Source of the DNA: Niallia nealsonii
GTDB lineage: Bacteria > Bacillota > Bacilli > Bacillales > Cytobacillaceae
Reading direction: 5' to 3'
DNA: 37,061 nt
Assembly: GCF_002835805.1 (NCBI RefSeq)
Contig: NZ_PISE01000054.1
Location: forward strand, 1 to 37,061
The notes below the pieces were generated by a model. The model was not told the DNA's origin and made no database searches. It saw only the letters and a list, made by a program, of their open reading frames with translations. Of this stretch, positions 1 through 7,759 are shown in pieces (positions within the stretch are counted from its first letter, which is position 1; every line of letters begins with the position of its first letter). Both the position numbers and the translations under genes were made by a program.

Positions 1-196
1 AAAGGCATAGCTGGGTAGCTATGTGCGGAAGGGATAAGTGCTGAAAGCATCTAAGCATGAAGCCCCCCTCGAGATGAGATTTCCCATAGCGTAAGCTAGT
101 AAGATCCCTGAAAGATGATCAGGTTGATAGGTTTGAGGTGGAAGCGTGGCGACATGTGGAGCTGACAAATACTAATAGATCGAGGACTTAACTAAA
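1..196 (+). rRNA. rrl: 23S rRNA, 3' end (partial)
   Basis: This is the last part of a 23S rRNA gene; the 5' part lies outside the window. It contains the conserved 3' segment with GTGGAAGCGTGGCGACATG near 138 and ends around AATAGATCGAGGACTTAACT, which is typical of Bacillota. A 5S gene follows about 196 bases downstream in the same direction, as expected for an rRNA operon. The exact 3' end is set by similarity to known genes and could shift by a few bases. Confidence 0.95.
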
Positions 197-391
197 AGAA
201 AAGCGGAAGAAGCCCGCTTAAATCGATAGGATGTTGGAACTCGCAAGAAGAAGTCGTTCTTTGACTTCGTACGAGTGAGTGAAACAGCCGTACGATTTGG
301 CTTCAGCAGCTGGACAAAACAAATGATTACTCATTCTTTCTTCTTACACATAATCTAGTTTTGAGGGAACAACTCTCTAAACAAATGAATA

Positions 392-509
<118 letters not shown>

Positions 510-514
510 ATACC

Positions 515-549
515 AAAAGAACTAATCCTTTTAGGATTAGTTCTTTTTT
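515..549 (+). terminator. Rho-independent terminator of the rRNA operon
   Basis: A stem of about 13 bp (AAAGAACTAATCC with its complement) around a short T-rich loop is followed by a run of T. It sits six bases after the 5S gene and ends the rRNA operon. Confidence 0.93.
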
Positions 550-1078
550 ATATTCAATTTTACAGAAGATAAGTTAAATTTATCAACCAACTAGAGCAAT
601 GAGACAAGGAACCTGCTCATTTTTCCTTATTTCGTCACCACTACTTGGATGATCTCAATAACTACTAATCGGAAGTGTTTTCGTCCTTCACGTTTCTTAT
701 TGTAAAGCTCTCTTAGTTTTTTATAGCGCGCGATAATCGTATCAGTCGTTTTCTTTTTATGGACATCACGAATACTCTATCTAATGACGATTTGGCAAAA
801 ATGATAAGAGAAGAAATGAGCCTTAATTTGGGTAAATCCCAATGCTCGTAAATGATATTTAGAATGCTTTTATTTACTGATCAATCAGATTTTTGTTTCC
901 ATTTTCTAAAGTTGGATAATCCCTATCGTGCAAAACAGAGTAGAGGGAGTCAAAATAATTTAATATCTTGATTAATGAAACAATAGAAGAGAAAATTGAT
1001 ATAGGTTATCTCGGAAGTATAGAACTCCTTAGTGGTAAGACCAGAAGTGAGGGAGTACTTACTAAAAAGGAGGATTGT
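550..1078. other. Intergenic region with a decayed minus-strand coding relic
   Basis: No intact gene is seen. On the minus strand from about 776 down to the stop at 627-629 there is an open stretch of 49 codons whose translation looks protein-like (it includes RYKKLRELYNKKREGRKHFR). It is cut off upstream by an in-frame TAG at 777-779, beyond which the frame stays open for a further stretch. It could be the C-terminus of a dead transposase, but I do not recognise the family. The rest is AT-rich and must contain the promoter of the downstream sensor kinase; I could not place that promoter. Confidence 0.35.
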
Positions 1079-2812
1079 ATGTGGACTTTTGAGTGGTATA
1101 AACTGAGAAATTGGAAACTACAGAATAAATTAATCATCATCTATATCCCTCTTATTGTCTTACCATCTGTGGTTAGTCTTATTGTACTAACAAACAGTTA
1201 TAATCAAACTTCACAAAAGATTATTGGTCATTATTCTAAGACTATAATTAATTTAACTAGGGATAAAATTGATACACAAGTATCCGATTATAATGATTTG
1301 AGTTTAAAAGTATTTACAAAAACTGAAATTAGTCAATTATTTGAAGATATACCAAAAAATCAGTTTGAAAGGTTAAGCATTCAAAGGAAATTGGATCAAT
1401 ATACTCGTCCTATAATTGGAGAAATTGATATAAACAATATCATATCATGTGTTTTCATAACGAAATCTGGACGTTTCGTAGTAGGGAGTGATAATGCCGA
1501 TTATTATAATGATTACGAACAAGCGTTTATTGATAATATTGAAAAAGCTAAAGGTGCACCAATCTGGTTTAACCCTCGTGAGTTTCGTGTTGGGAGCCAA
1601 AAGGTACAAGCTTTTCGCCTAGCACGTGTTATTAAAGATAATAACTTTCAGCCAATTGGCATCGCCTATTTGGTTATAAATTCGCGTTGGCTTCAAAATA
1701 CTTTAGAATCTGCTCAAATAGGGTCAGGAGTACAATTAGCATTGAGAGATTCAAGAAATCAAGTAGTAGTTAAAAAAGATATGCATTCAGATAAATCATC
1801 AAAGGATACACTCGATATAGTAGCTCAAAGCAAGGAAAACAGCTGGAGTGTATTTGCTTCCTTCTCGTTGGACGAGCTTTATCGAACTGTAAATCGCATG
1901 AGTAGTTTTGCAATAGGTCTTATAGCTCTTTGTACGGTGGTTGGGTTAGTAGCAACCTATATTTTTGTAATCGATCTGGTTATACCTATAAAACATCTCA
2001 GGGAAAATATGCACCAAGGTATAAAAGGAATCCGGCCTCATTTAATGACAAAATTCAAGGGAGCAAGAGAAATTGGTGAGCTGAATGATTTGTTTATCTC
2101 AGTCTTATACGAAATTTATAATTTGGTTGAAGAAGTGAAGGGAAATGAGAAGAAAAAGAGAAAAGCAGAATTAAAATTATTGCAGAACCAGCTCTCTCCA
2201 CATTTTTTATATAATACATTAAATTCAATACGCTGGATGGCTCTTATTAGAAAACAGGATCATATTCGTGAAATGGTTGATGCTTTAACTCATCTGTTGA
2301 CCTACTCGCTGCGCAATACGGATGAACTAGTGCTGCTAAAGGATGAATTGTCTGTTATGCAAGAATATGTAAAAATACAAAAAGTTCGTTATCAAAATTT
2401 TCAATTTACAATTCATATAGAAGACGATCTGGAAAATGTAGAAATTTTTAAGTTTTTGTTACAGCCATTAATTGAGAATGCGCTGGTTCACGGTTTGTCT
2501 AGTATTGATAGACCTGGGGAAATTAAACTGTTTATTAAGGAAAGTAATAATCAGCTCCTCATACAGGTGTCTGATAATGGAACGGGTATTCCAGATGAAC
2601 GTTTATTATCTCTTCAGGAAATGTTGGCTGGAAAGAACGAGGGAAATAGCATAGGCTTAAGAAGTGTGCAAGAACGTATTCAGATGCATTATGGTTCTCA
2701 GTACGGTTTGCAGATATTAAGTATGGAAGGAATGGGAACTACCATGGAAATACTTATACCCTTAATAAGAGATGTGGAGGTGGAGACTGTTGAGGAAAGT
2801 GATGATTGTTGA
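1079..2812 (+). CDS. YesM-type sensor histidine kinase (module 1)
   Basis: Membrane sensor kinase of 577 aa that probably senses a sugar or a binding-protein state and phosphorylates the response regulator encoded next. It has an N-terminal transmembrane segment near residues 17-37, a large extracytoplasmic sensor region, a second transmembrane segment near 277-300, a HAMP-like linker, the His_kinase domain with QNQLSPHFLYNTLN (phospho-acceptor His about residue 375), and a HATPase domain with LLQPLIENALVHGL and DNGTGIP. I chose ATG 1079 because AAGGAGG lies 5 nt upstream; the same frame is open further upstream from a TTG at 968 without a good ribosome site. The gene overlaps the regulator gene by 23 bp, which implies translational coupling. 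The ligand is unknown. Confidence 0.9.
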   Translation: MWTFEWYKLRNWKLQNKLIIIYIPLIVLPSVVSLIVLTNSYNQTSQKIIGHYSKTIINLTRDKIDTQVSDYNDLSLKVFTKTEISQLFEDIPKNQFERLSIQRKLDQYTRPIIGEIDINNIISCVFITKSGRFVVGSDNADYYNDYEQAFIDNIEKAKGAPIWFNPREFRVGSQKVQAFRLARVIKDNNFQPIGIAYLVINSRWLQNTLESAQIGSGVQLALRDSRNQVVVKKDMHSDKSSKDTLDIVAQSKENSWSVFASFSLDELYRTVNRMSSFAIGLIALCTVVGLVATYIFVIDLVIPIKHLRENMHQGIKGIRPHLMTKFKGAREIGELNDLFISVLYEIYNLVEEVKGNEKKKRKAELKLLQNQLSPHFLYNTLNSIRWMALIRKQDHIREMVDALTHLLTYSLRNTDELVLLKDELSVMQEYVKIQKVRYQNFQFTIHIEDDLENVEIFKFLLQPLIENALVHGLSSIDRPGEIKLFIKESNNQLLIQVSDNGTGIPDERLLSLQEMLAGKNEGNSIGLRSVQERIQMHYGSQYGLQILSMEGMGTTMEILIPLIRDVEVETVEESDDC

Positions 2813-4379
2813 TGATGAATCACTTGTTCGTATAGGATTTCAAACCATCATTGACTGGGAAAATCACGGCTACCATGTATCCGGTGTTTACCGAAATGGT
2901 CTGGAGGCTTGGGAGGCGATAGAACATGAAGGGCCGCCTGATGTATTGCTGACAGATATTCGGATGCCTGAAATGGACGGACTGGAACTCATACATCGAA
3001 TTCGAGAGAAAAACATTGTTATGAACATTTTAATACTTAGTAGCCATGAGGAATTCAAATACTTAAGAACCTCTATACAACTGGGAGTTCAAGATTATAT
3101 TTTGAAGCACTTGTTTGATCCAGATGAATTAATTCAAATCCTTAACCAGTTAAATTATTCACATTTGACAGAATCATCTATAGAAGAACAAATCGTTGTT
3201 GCGGATTTGGATTTAGAAAAACAATTGTTGCTACGCAAAACGAGAACGTTATCGGGAATTATAATGAAGGAAACGGGTATAGAAGTTGCTAGTTATCCAA
3301 ATTTGTTGAGAAAATGGAATAATAATGAAACCCATGGGTGCTGGATTGTTATTAGAGCACTTCCTAGTCAAAATGGTTATTTAGATTCAGATTTAAAAGC
3401 TCTAGGTTATTTATTGCAAGAATTGATTGAACGGTTTAGTCAGAACGTTTATATTGGGATGGATCAAAATCTGTTCCACTTCCAATGTTTTCCTGAATCA
3501 GAAGTTAATATTGTGGACGAGAAAATTTTTGCAGAGATTTCGGATACTGTTCGACATAACTTAAATATTCCTATTGTAGTAGGGATTAGTGAAAGAGGAG
3601 CATTTTTGACAGAAATGATAAAGATGCGTAAGCAGGCTGAAGACGCTGTATATAAGTCCTTTTATTTTGGAGCAGGAATATATCAATATAATTCTGCGCG
3701 TCCGATGACAAATATAATGGCTTCAGAATGGGTAGATTTGAAAAAGAAGGCTTTAGAATTATTAAAGGATAAACAACGGGATAGCATTTATAAGTGGATG
3801 AGTGGGGTAGGAGAGCTGTTTGCAGAGAAATATACACCAGAGGAGGCAGTCAGATTCCTTCAAATGGTGTATCAACAGTTTATTAAAAGTAGAGCGGAAA
3901 GATTTTTAGTAGACAAGGATACTTTAGAGAAGGAAATTAATCCTCTTGTACTTACTTATGAAATATCAGAATTTGTTTCTTCGTGGCCTGAGTTGTTGCG
4001 GATTACACAGGATATGATGGAAGAGCAGGATCGAGCTTTTCTTCTTATAACACAGAGAAGTCCATGGCTAGAAACAGTAATAACATTTATTCACGAGCAT
4101 TATGCTGAGTCAATTAGATTGGAAGAGGCAGCACAAATTACTAATTTCAACACAAATTATTTTAGCCAGTTGTTTCGCAATGAGACGGGTTTTACCTTCT
4201 TAGAATATGTAACTAAGGTTCGTATTGATAAAGCTAGGGAGTTACTGGAAAATCCTAAGCTTTCAGCAGAAGAAATTGCTTCCCGAATTGGTTATCCTAA
4301 TGCCAACTATTTTGTTAAGGTATTTAAGAAAGTAACTGGAACCACTGTGTCGGAGTATCGGACTCTTCTAAAAAGCTGA
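2790..4379 (+). CDS. YesN-type response regulator, AraC-family output (module 1)
   Basis: DNA-binding response regulator of about 529 aa, partner of the preceding kinase. The receiver domain (residues 1-120) shows MIVDDE and LLTDIRMPEMDG, with the likely phosphorylated Asp about residue 56. The middle is a variable linker, and two AraC-type helix-turn-helix motifs fill about residues 430-529 (NYFSQLFRNETGFTFLEYV and IASRIGYPNANYFVKVFKK). The TTG at 2790 is the preferred start because GGAGGTGG lies about 8 nt upstream; an ATG at 2772 in the same frame precedes that site. The probable target is the promoter of the binding-protein operon starting at 4576 (inference from position and family). Confidence 0.9.
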   Translation: MRKVMIVDDESLVRIGFQTIIDWENHGYHVSGVYRNGLEAWEAIEHEGPPDVLLTDIRMPEMDGLELIHRIREKNIVMNILILSSHEEFKYLRTSIQLGVQDYILKHLFDPDELIQILNQLNYSHLTESSIEEQIVVADLDLEKQLLLRKTRTLSGIIMKETGIEVASYPNLLRKWNNNETHGCWIVIRALPSQNGYLDSDLKALGYLLQELIERFSQNVYIGMDQNLFHFQCFPESEVNIVDEKIFAEISDTVRHNLNIPIVVGISERGAFLTEMIKMRKQAEDAVYKSFYFGAGIYQYNSARPMTNIMASEWVDLKKKALELLKDKQRDSIYKWMSGVGELFAEKYTPEEAVRFLQMVYQQFIKSRAERFLVDKDTLEKEINPLVLTYEISEFVSSWPELLRITQDMMEEQDRAFLLITQRSPWLETVITFIHEHYAESIRLEEAAQITNFNTNYFSQLFRNETGFTFLEYVTKVRIDKARELLENPKLSAEEIASRIGYPNANYFVKVFKKVTGTTVSEYRTLLKS

Positions 4380-4411
4380 AGAATTAGAATATTTAACTGA
4401 AGAATTAGAAT

Positions 4412-4450
4412 CAATCCAGCCTTTCTCTAATGAAAGGGCTGGATTTTTGT
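4412..4450 (+). terminator. Rho-independent terminator after the regulator gene
   Basis: The stem AATCCAGCCTTTC pairs with GAAAGGGCTGGATT (one bulged G) and is followed by TTTTGTTT. It separates the kinase/regulator pair from the transporter operon, so the transporter genes need their own promoter in the roughly 125 bp that follow. Confidence 0.88.
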
Positions 4451-4575
4451 TTAACATAAAAAAAAGTGCTGAAAAAATGGAAGCGTAATTAAAATTTTAA
4501 TCATGGGATTTAGAATCTATAAAGATTAAGATAATAACAAGAACAACAGCTCAATATTCCAAAAGGGGGATTTAT

Positions 4576-5850
4576 ATGAAAAGAAAAATTGGAAGCGTAT
4601 TCTTGAGTGTAGCTGTAACTGCGGCTGTGGCGCTTGCTGGATGTGCAAATAATACAGGTTCAAACAGTGAGGGAGAAAGTGGATCAAAAACGGTAACTCT
4701 AAAGGTTTGGGGAGATCAAGGAAATCAAGCAACAACTGAAAAGGGATTTAAGGAAATCAATGAAGTTTTCATGAAGAAAAATCCGGAGATTCAAATTGAT
4801 TATCAGTATACAGGGAAGGAAGAGGTTATAGATACTGCTGTAAAATCTAACTCTTTACCGGATGTCTTCTTTGTACAAGGAAACAAAACACCTAAAATGA
4901 AAATGTACGTAGATAGTGGATCTCTTCTTCCATTAAATGATTATAAGTTGGAGACAAGCCGTTATTCAAAAGAAGCTATTGAATATGGAACAATTGATGG
5001 AAAACTTTATACTTCGCCACCTTCCTTTATGGATTCACAATTAATGTATTATAACAAAGATCTTTTTAAAAAGTACGGCCTAGAGGTTCCCAAAAATTTT
5101 GATGAATTTGTGAAAGTGGTAGATACATTAAAATCGAAAGGAATTACTCCTATTGCTATGCCAGGAAAAGATACTTGGTCTAGGTTGTGGATAGCATTTA
5201 GTCTACTACCCGCACTAGGTAATGATGCAATTGAGCGAATTAATAATGGACAAGGGGATTTCTCGGATCCTAGCATTATTAAAACTTTTCAAACAATTCG
5301 TGATTTTGCAGACCAAGGATACTTTTCAAAAGACTTAGGTTCTGTAGATACTGCTGGAGCTCAGTTAGCTTTTACAAATGGAAAAGCTGCCATGATAGCA
5401 GATGGAACATGGAATAATACCACTTATGAAAGTTCGATGAGCAATGTTGGTCGTTTTTATATTCCAGGAACGGATGGTAAGAAAACAGCACCTCAAAGTT
5501 TGAGTAATTTAATGACTTACGCAGTTTCAGCAAATACAAAGCATCCAAAAGAAGCTGCCGAATATATCAAATTTTTAGCAAGCCAAGAAGCACAGCAAAT
5601 TTTTGCAACGGAAACCGGGGCAGTACCTATTATTGACGATATTAAACCAAAGGATGAAGGCGTAAAGGAATTGGCTGCTTACGATGTACTTGGACATAAT
5701 ATTTATACTGTTTTGACGACGGTTTCAACGGATCAGGTTAAGCTTACGGATATTTTTTTAGAAGATGTAATGCCAAAGCTGTTGACGGGGGAAATTACAG
5801 GGCAGGAAGCAGCACAAATACTGAATAAGGCACTAGCAAAAACAAAATAA
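4576..5850 (+). CDS. ABC transporter sugar-binding lipoprotein (family 1, module 1)
   Basis: Extracellular solute-binding protein of 424 aa, tethered to the membrane by a lipid and delivering sugar to the two permeases that follow. The signal peptide ends in a lipobox (VALAGC, lipidated Cys23), followed by a Ser/Gly/Asn-rich linker. The fold matches family 1 (CUT1) binding proteins: LKVWGDQG near the start, a central DSQLMYYNKDLFKKYGLEVP segment and TNGKAAMIADGTWN further on. The ribosome site AAAAGGGGGA lies just before the ATG. The substrate is not determined; the downstream GH78-type enzyme suggests a rhamnose-containing oligosaccharide. Confidence 0.93.
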   Translation: MKRKIGSVFLSVAVTAAVALAGCANNTGSNSEGESGSKTVTLKVWGDQGNQATTEKGFKEINEVFMKKNPEIQIDYQYTGKEEVIDTAVKSNSLPDVFFVQGNKTPKMKMYVDSGSLLPLNDYKLETSRYSKEAIEYGTIDGKLYTSPPSFMDSQLMYYNKDLFKKYGLEVPKNFDEFVKVVDTLKSKGITPIAMPGKDTWSRLWIAFSLLPALGNDAIERINNGQGDFSDPSIIKTFQTIRDFADQGYFSKDLGSVDTAGAQLAFTNGKAAMIADGTWNNTTYESSMSNVGRFYIPGTDGKKTAPQSLSNLMTYAVSANTKHPKEAAEYIKFLASQEAQQIFATETGAVPIIDDIKPKDEGVKELAAYDVLGHNIYTVLTTVSTDQVKLTDIFLEDVMPKLLTGEITGQEAAQILNKALAKTK

Positions 5851-5860
5851 ACTATATTTA

Positions 5861-5890
5861 GACAGGCTGGGTTTCTGCCTGGCCTTTCTA
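5861..5890 (+). promoter_or_regulatory. Intercistronic hairpin after the binding-protein gene
   Basis: The CAGGC arm (about 5863) can pair with GCCTG (about 5877) over a 9-nt loop, followed by a short pyrimidine-rich run. It is a weak stem. It sits where many sugar ABC operons carry a hairpin that lowers permease expression relative to the binding protein. The two other transporter operons here have stronger hairpins in the same place. Confidence 0.4.
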
Positions 5891-5912
5891 ATATTAGGGA
5901 GTGACGAAACAA

Positions 5913-6899
5913 ATGCAATCAATAAAAACTACAACTAATTCAAAATTTAGTGCTCAAACTGGAAAAACATCTACGATTATGCCATGGGTAAAGAGGCATC
6001 CCTACATTTGGTTTATTGTACCAGGCTTAATTCTATATTCAATTTTTGTTATTTATCCAATTGTTTCAGCAGCAATAATGAGTTTGTACTATTCAAATGG
6101 ATTTGGAGATTCAAAATTTGTAGGTTTTCAAAATTATATTGAATTATTTACTAATAAAGGGATGTACAGTCAATTCTTAAATGCCTTTAAGAATAATGTA
6201 CTTTTGTTTGTATTAAATCTGTTTCTTGTGTTACCTGCACAGCTTTATTTAGCTTATTTAATTCATACGAAGATACGAGGATATCGTTTTTTTCAAACAA
6301 TAATATTTGCACCACAATTTATCACCTCTACGGTCGTGATTTTTATGGGTACTCTTATTTTCGATCAAAACGTTGGAATCTTTAATCACTTACTAACATT
6401 AGTTGGACTAGAAGATTGGGTGCGAAATTGGTTAGGTGTTCCAGGTAAGGGGATGTATGTTGTGTTTTTGATCAGTGCCTGGGGGGGCATTGGCTTTAGT
6501 ATGCTTTATTTTATTGGAGCAATGAAAATGCTACCTGAGGAAATTTTCGAAGCTGCATATTTAGATGGAGCAAGTTATTGGGGAAGATTTTTTCATATTG
6601 TCCTTCCTTTGCTTCGAACTAGCATCATTAATGTAATTATTATTAGTTATATCTTTTCCATGACAGTGTTTGATTATAACTATTTGCTAGGTGGTATATC
6701 TGGAGGAACTGATCATTCTATGGACGTTATGACCCTGTTTTTCTATAGAGTTGCTTTTGGGGCTAACGGAGCTATGGGTGGAACTGTTAGTGCCAACTCT
6801 ATAGGAATGGGAACAACTATTGCATGTGTAATGTTTGTTGTAATTCTTATTGTGGCCATGATACAACTTAAACTTTTATCTCGTAAGGGGGAGAATTAA
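5913..6899 (+). CDS. Sugar ABC transporter permease, MalF/LplB type (module 1)
   Basis: Integral membrane permease of about 328 aa for the importer of module 1. It has six predicted transmembrane helices, the first near residues 30-52 (IWFIVPGLILYSIFVIYPI). The cytoplasmic EAA loop that contacts the ATPase is visible as EEIFEAAYLDGASYWGRFFH. The ATG at 5913 fits the AGGGAGTGA ribosome site about 8 nt away better than the GTG at 5901, which lies inside it. The stop is directly followed by the start of the second permease. No ATPase gene is nearby. Confidence 0.92.
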   Translation: MQSIKTTTNSKFSAQTGKTSTIMPWVKRHPYIWFIVPGLILYSIFVIYPIVSAAIMSLYYSNGFGDSKFVGFQNYIELFTNKGMYSQFLNAFKNNVLLFVLNLFLVLPAQLYLAYLIHTKIRGYRFFQTIIFAPQFITSTVVIFMGTLIFDQNVGIFNHLLTLVGLEDWVRNWLGVPGKGMYVVFLISAWGGIGFSMLYFIGAMKMLPEEIFEAAYLDGASYWGRFFHIVLPLLRTSIINVIIISYIFSMTVFDYNYLLGGISGGTDHSMDVMTLFFYRVAFGANGAMGGTVSANSIGMGTTIACVMFVVILIVAMIQLKLLSRKGEN

Positions 6900-6900
6900 T

Positions 6901-7722
6901 ATGTTCCGGAGTGAACGACAATATATAAGTCGGATGATTCTATTTTTGTACTGTTCATTTACTATGTTTGTTCTCGGGTATTTAGTATGGAATTCATTTC
7001 GGTCAAAGAAAGATATTTTAACTAATACTATAGGATGGCCTAAGGAATGGAGCACTCAAGCTTATATTAACATTTTCAAAGAGGATCATTTTCAACTTAA
7101 TATCTTTAGCAGCGTTATCATTTTAATTGGTTCTCTTATACTTATCATTCTTCTTTCATCGATGGTAGCGTATGGGCTAGGAATGTATAAGTTTCGTTTT
7201 AAAAAAGGAATACAGTTTTATTTTTTAATGGGAATGATGTTTCCTATGCAACTAGGCATTGTGCCTATCTTTTTGATTATTAAAAATATGGGACTAATGA
7301 ATAGTGTGTGGGGAGTTATGCTTGTTATGGCAGCGGGAATTTCAACTCCTGTTCTCTTGTTAACTAATTTTTTTGCAAATTTACCGCGTTCCTTGTATGA
7401 ATCGGCAAAGATCGATGGTGCTGGAGAATGGAAAATTTTCTGGAGAATTATGTTGCCTTTAGCTTCTCCAATTATTGTGAGTTTATGTATTGTAACTTCC
7501 GTTGGTATCTGGAATAACTTTTTTGTACCACTAGTCCTGTTACAAAATGACAATGTAAAAACAATTCCGCTTTCTATCATGAAGTATACGAGCAATATCA
7601 TGATGAATATGGACAGTGCCTTAGCTTCTTCTGTTCTTGCCACTATCCCTATCTTAATTGCCTTTTTCTTTTTCTCCAAACGTGTTATTGAAGGAGTAGC
7701 ATCAGGTGGTGTAAAGGAATAA
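6901..7722 (+). CDS. Sugar ABC transporter permease, MalG/LplC type (module 1)
   Basis: Second membrane permease of the module 1 importer, 273 aa with six predicted transmembrane helices. The EAA loop reads RSLYESAKIDGAGEWKIFWR, and the C-terminal KRVIEGVASGGVKE is characteristic of the MalG-like subunit. The start is one base after the preceding stop and the ribosome site (AAGGGGG) lies inside the end of the first permease gene, so the two are co-translated and presumably form a heterodimer. Confidence 0.93.
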   Translation: MFRSERQYISRMILFLYCSFTMFVLGYLVWNSFRSKKDILTNTIGWPKEWSTQAYINIFKEDHFQLNIFSSVIILIGSLILIILLSSMVAYGLGMYKFRFKKGIQFYFLMGMMFPMQLGIVPIFLIIKNMGLMNSVWGVMLVMAAGISTPVLLLTNFFANLPRSLYESAKIDGAGEWKIFWRIMLPLASPIIVSLCIVTSVGIWNNFFVPLVLLQNDNVKTIPLSIMKYTSNIMMNMDSALASSVLATIPILIAFFFFSKRVIEGVASGGVKE

Positions 7723-7759
7723 TAATCTGAAAATTTTATTTGGAAGGAGTATAAATGAT

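Noticed and set aside
968-1078. The extended N-terminus of the module 1 kinase from a TTG at 968.
   Set aside because: No ribosome site precedes it, and the extra residues fit no kinase N-terminus; ATG 1079 has AAGGAGG at ideal distance.
4466-4500. A cre-like sequence (TGGAAGCGTAATTA) before the module 1 binding protein.
   Set aside because: Only the core and about 11 of 14 positions fit the consensus, too weak to list as a feature in AT-rich sequence.
7218-7679. A 153-codon minus-strand open frame opposite the module 1 second permease.
   Set aside because: It lies wholly inside a clear permease gene on the other strand, has no ribosome site and matches no family; it is a shadow frame.
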